A stretch of DNA of 5,157 bases, from assembly GCA_031423755.1 (NCBI GenBank), contig JANPGC010000316.1, positions 1 through 5,157 of the forward strand, written 5' to 3'. The stretch's first letter is position 1; every line of letters begins with the position of its first letter. Positions 4,537 through 5,157 of the stretch are shown one piece after another. The notes under the pieces are model-generated. The model saw only the letters and a list, made by a program, of their open reading frames with translations, did not search any database and was not told the DNA's origin. Source of the stretch: JANMEX01 sp031423755 (lineage in GTDB: Bacteria; Pseudomonadota; Alphaproteobacteria; Rhizobiales; Rhizobiaceae). A program made the position numbers and the translations under genes.

Positions 4537-5157
4537 ATGAACACGAACAGCAATACAATTCTTGGAACACTCGATCCCGATCTGATTGGCCGCATGGTCA
4601 GCACAAGACGGGGCCTGTTCTCGCAAGCGGCCCTGTCGCTCGGCGCATTGGCGTCCGCGCCCTTGGTTCTGGCCGCCGCTTCAAAGGAAGCCTTCGCTGC
4701 CGGAATGCCGCAGCAAATTGTCGACACGTTGAACTTTGCGCTCACCCTTGAACACATTGAGGATGCATTCTACCGGTCGGCGCTCGAGAAGAACTTCATC
4801 CCGAAAGAGCATGAAGCGGTCTTTCAGCATATCGGCCTGCATGAGGCACAGCATGTAGCTTTCCTTCAAAGCGCTTTGGGCGCGGCTGCGGTCAAGCGGC
4901 CTGAGGCGGATTTCACCGCTGGCGGCAAATATGCGGACGTGTTCTCGAACTTTGAGACATTCCTTACGCTCAGCCAAACATTCGAGGATTTAGGCGTCGC
5001 CGCATACAAAGGCCAGGCTGGGAATCTAATGGAGAATGGCGACATCCTCACAGCGGCCTTGCAAATCCATTCCGTTGAAGCCCGCCACGCGGCAGCGGTC
5101 CGCCGGATTGGCGGCAAGAAGGCGTGGGATTCGGCTTTCGACGAGCCGATGACCAAG
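4537..5157 (+). CDS. second exported ferritin-like domain protein (partial, 3' end missing)
   Basis: The frame is open for 207 codons from ATG at 4537 to the window edge with no stop. The N-terminus carries a twin-arginine-type signal (STRRGLF, R24-R25), a hydrophobic Ala/Leu-rich stretch at about 29-48 and a probable cleavage after EAFA near residue 54. The ferritin-like ligands parallel those of the upstream gene: E72 and E75 in LEHIEDAFY, E103 and H106 in HEAQH, E150 in FEDLGVAAY, E181 and H184 in VEARHA. FEDLGVAAY and VEARHAA are identical in both proteins, so they are paralogues that probably arose by duplication and may form a hetero-oligomer; that last point is inference. All ligand motifs lie within the visible part, and by comparison with its neighbour only a few tens of residues should be missing. 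No internal promoter is seen in the 13-base gap, so it should share the upstream stress-type promoter. Confidence 0.83.
   Translation, partial: MNTNSNTILGTLDPDLIGRMVSTRRGLFSQAALSLGALASAPLVLAAASKEAFAAGMPQQIVDTLNFALTLEHIEDAFYRSALEKNFIPKEHEAVFQHIGLHEAQHVAFLQSALGAAAVKRPEADFTAGGKYADVFSNFETFLTLSQTFEDLGVAAYKGQAGNLMENGDILTAALQIHSVEARHAAAVRRIGGKKAWDSAFDEPMTK

Noticed and set aside
1..5157. CRISPR array, tRNA, rRNA, toxin-antitoxin or defence operon
   Set aside because: No regularly spaced repeats, cloverleaf-like structures or recognisable defence proteins were seen on either strand.

Overview
The window looks like alphaproteobacterial DNA, most likely Hyphomicrobiales (Rhizobium, Agrobacterium or Ochrobactrum type) or possibly a sphingomonad. 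The reasons are the GC-rich codon use, an IS5-family (IS427-type) remnant, an IS91-family element of a kind I associate with rhizobial replicons, and a promoter-like site matching the alphaproteobacterial general stress sigma factor EcfG. This assignment is inference; no rRNA or species marker is present.

Layout. Positions 1-81 hold the 5' end of a minus-strand gene with a good ribosome binding site; its product is not recognisable from 27 codons. Two perfect-stem hairpins lie just upstream of it (104-159). At 182 an IS5-family terminus begins next to a TTA trinucleotide, followed by the C-terminal part of an IS5-type DDE transposase on the minus strand (192 to about 515). Its N-terminal half, with the first catalytic Asp, is missing. 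From about 516 to 970 I see no convincing gene. The stretch contains the junction between the IS5 debris and the next element.

The centre is an IS91-family rolling-circle element with two intact genes on the plus strand. One is a Xer-like tyrosine recombinase of 302 aa (984-1892). Four bases after its stop comes an IS91 HUH/Y2 transposase of 397 aa that starts with GTG (1896-3089). About 370 nt of non-coding, hairpin-rich DNA follows. It ends in a plausible origin-type 3' terminus near 3462, next to CAAG, one of the tetranucleotides IS91 is known to target.

After an AT-richer intergenic stretch (about 3467-3836) comes a two-gene plus-strand operon of exported ferritin-like proteins: 228 aa at 3837-4523, and a second gene from 4537 that runs off the window. 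Both have twin-arginine-type signal peptides and the full set of Glu and Glu-x-x-His metal-ligand motifs of the Ferritin_2 / desiccation-related (PCC13-62-like) family. A GGAAC-N16-aGTT site at 3765-3789, about 48 nt upstream of the first start codon, suggests EcfG-dependent general stress control.

Taken together, this is an accessory or insertion-prone stretch in which nested mobile-element remnants lie upstream of a stress-type ferritin-like operon that has kept its own promoter. I see no CRISPR array, tRNA, rRNA or clear new defence system. The most useful leads are the stress-promoter/ferritin-like pair, the recombinase paired with the IS91 transposase, and the hairpin cluster after the transposase.
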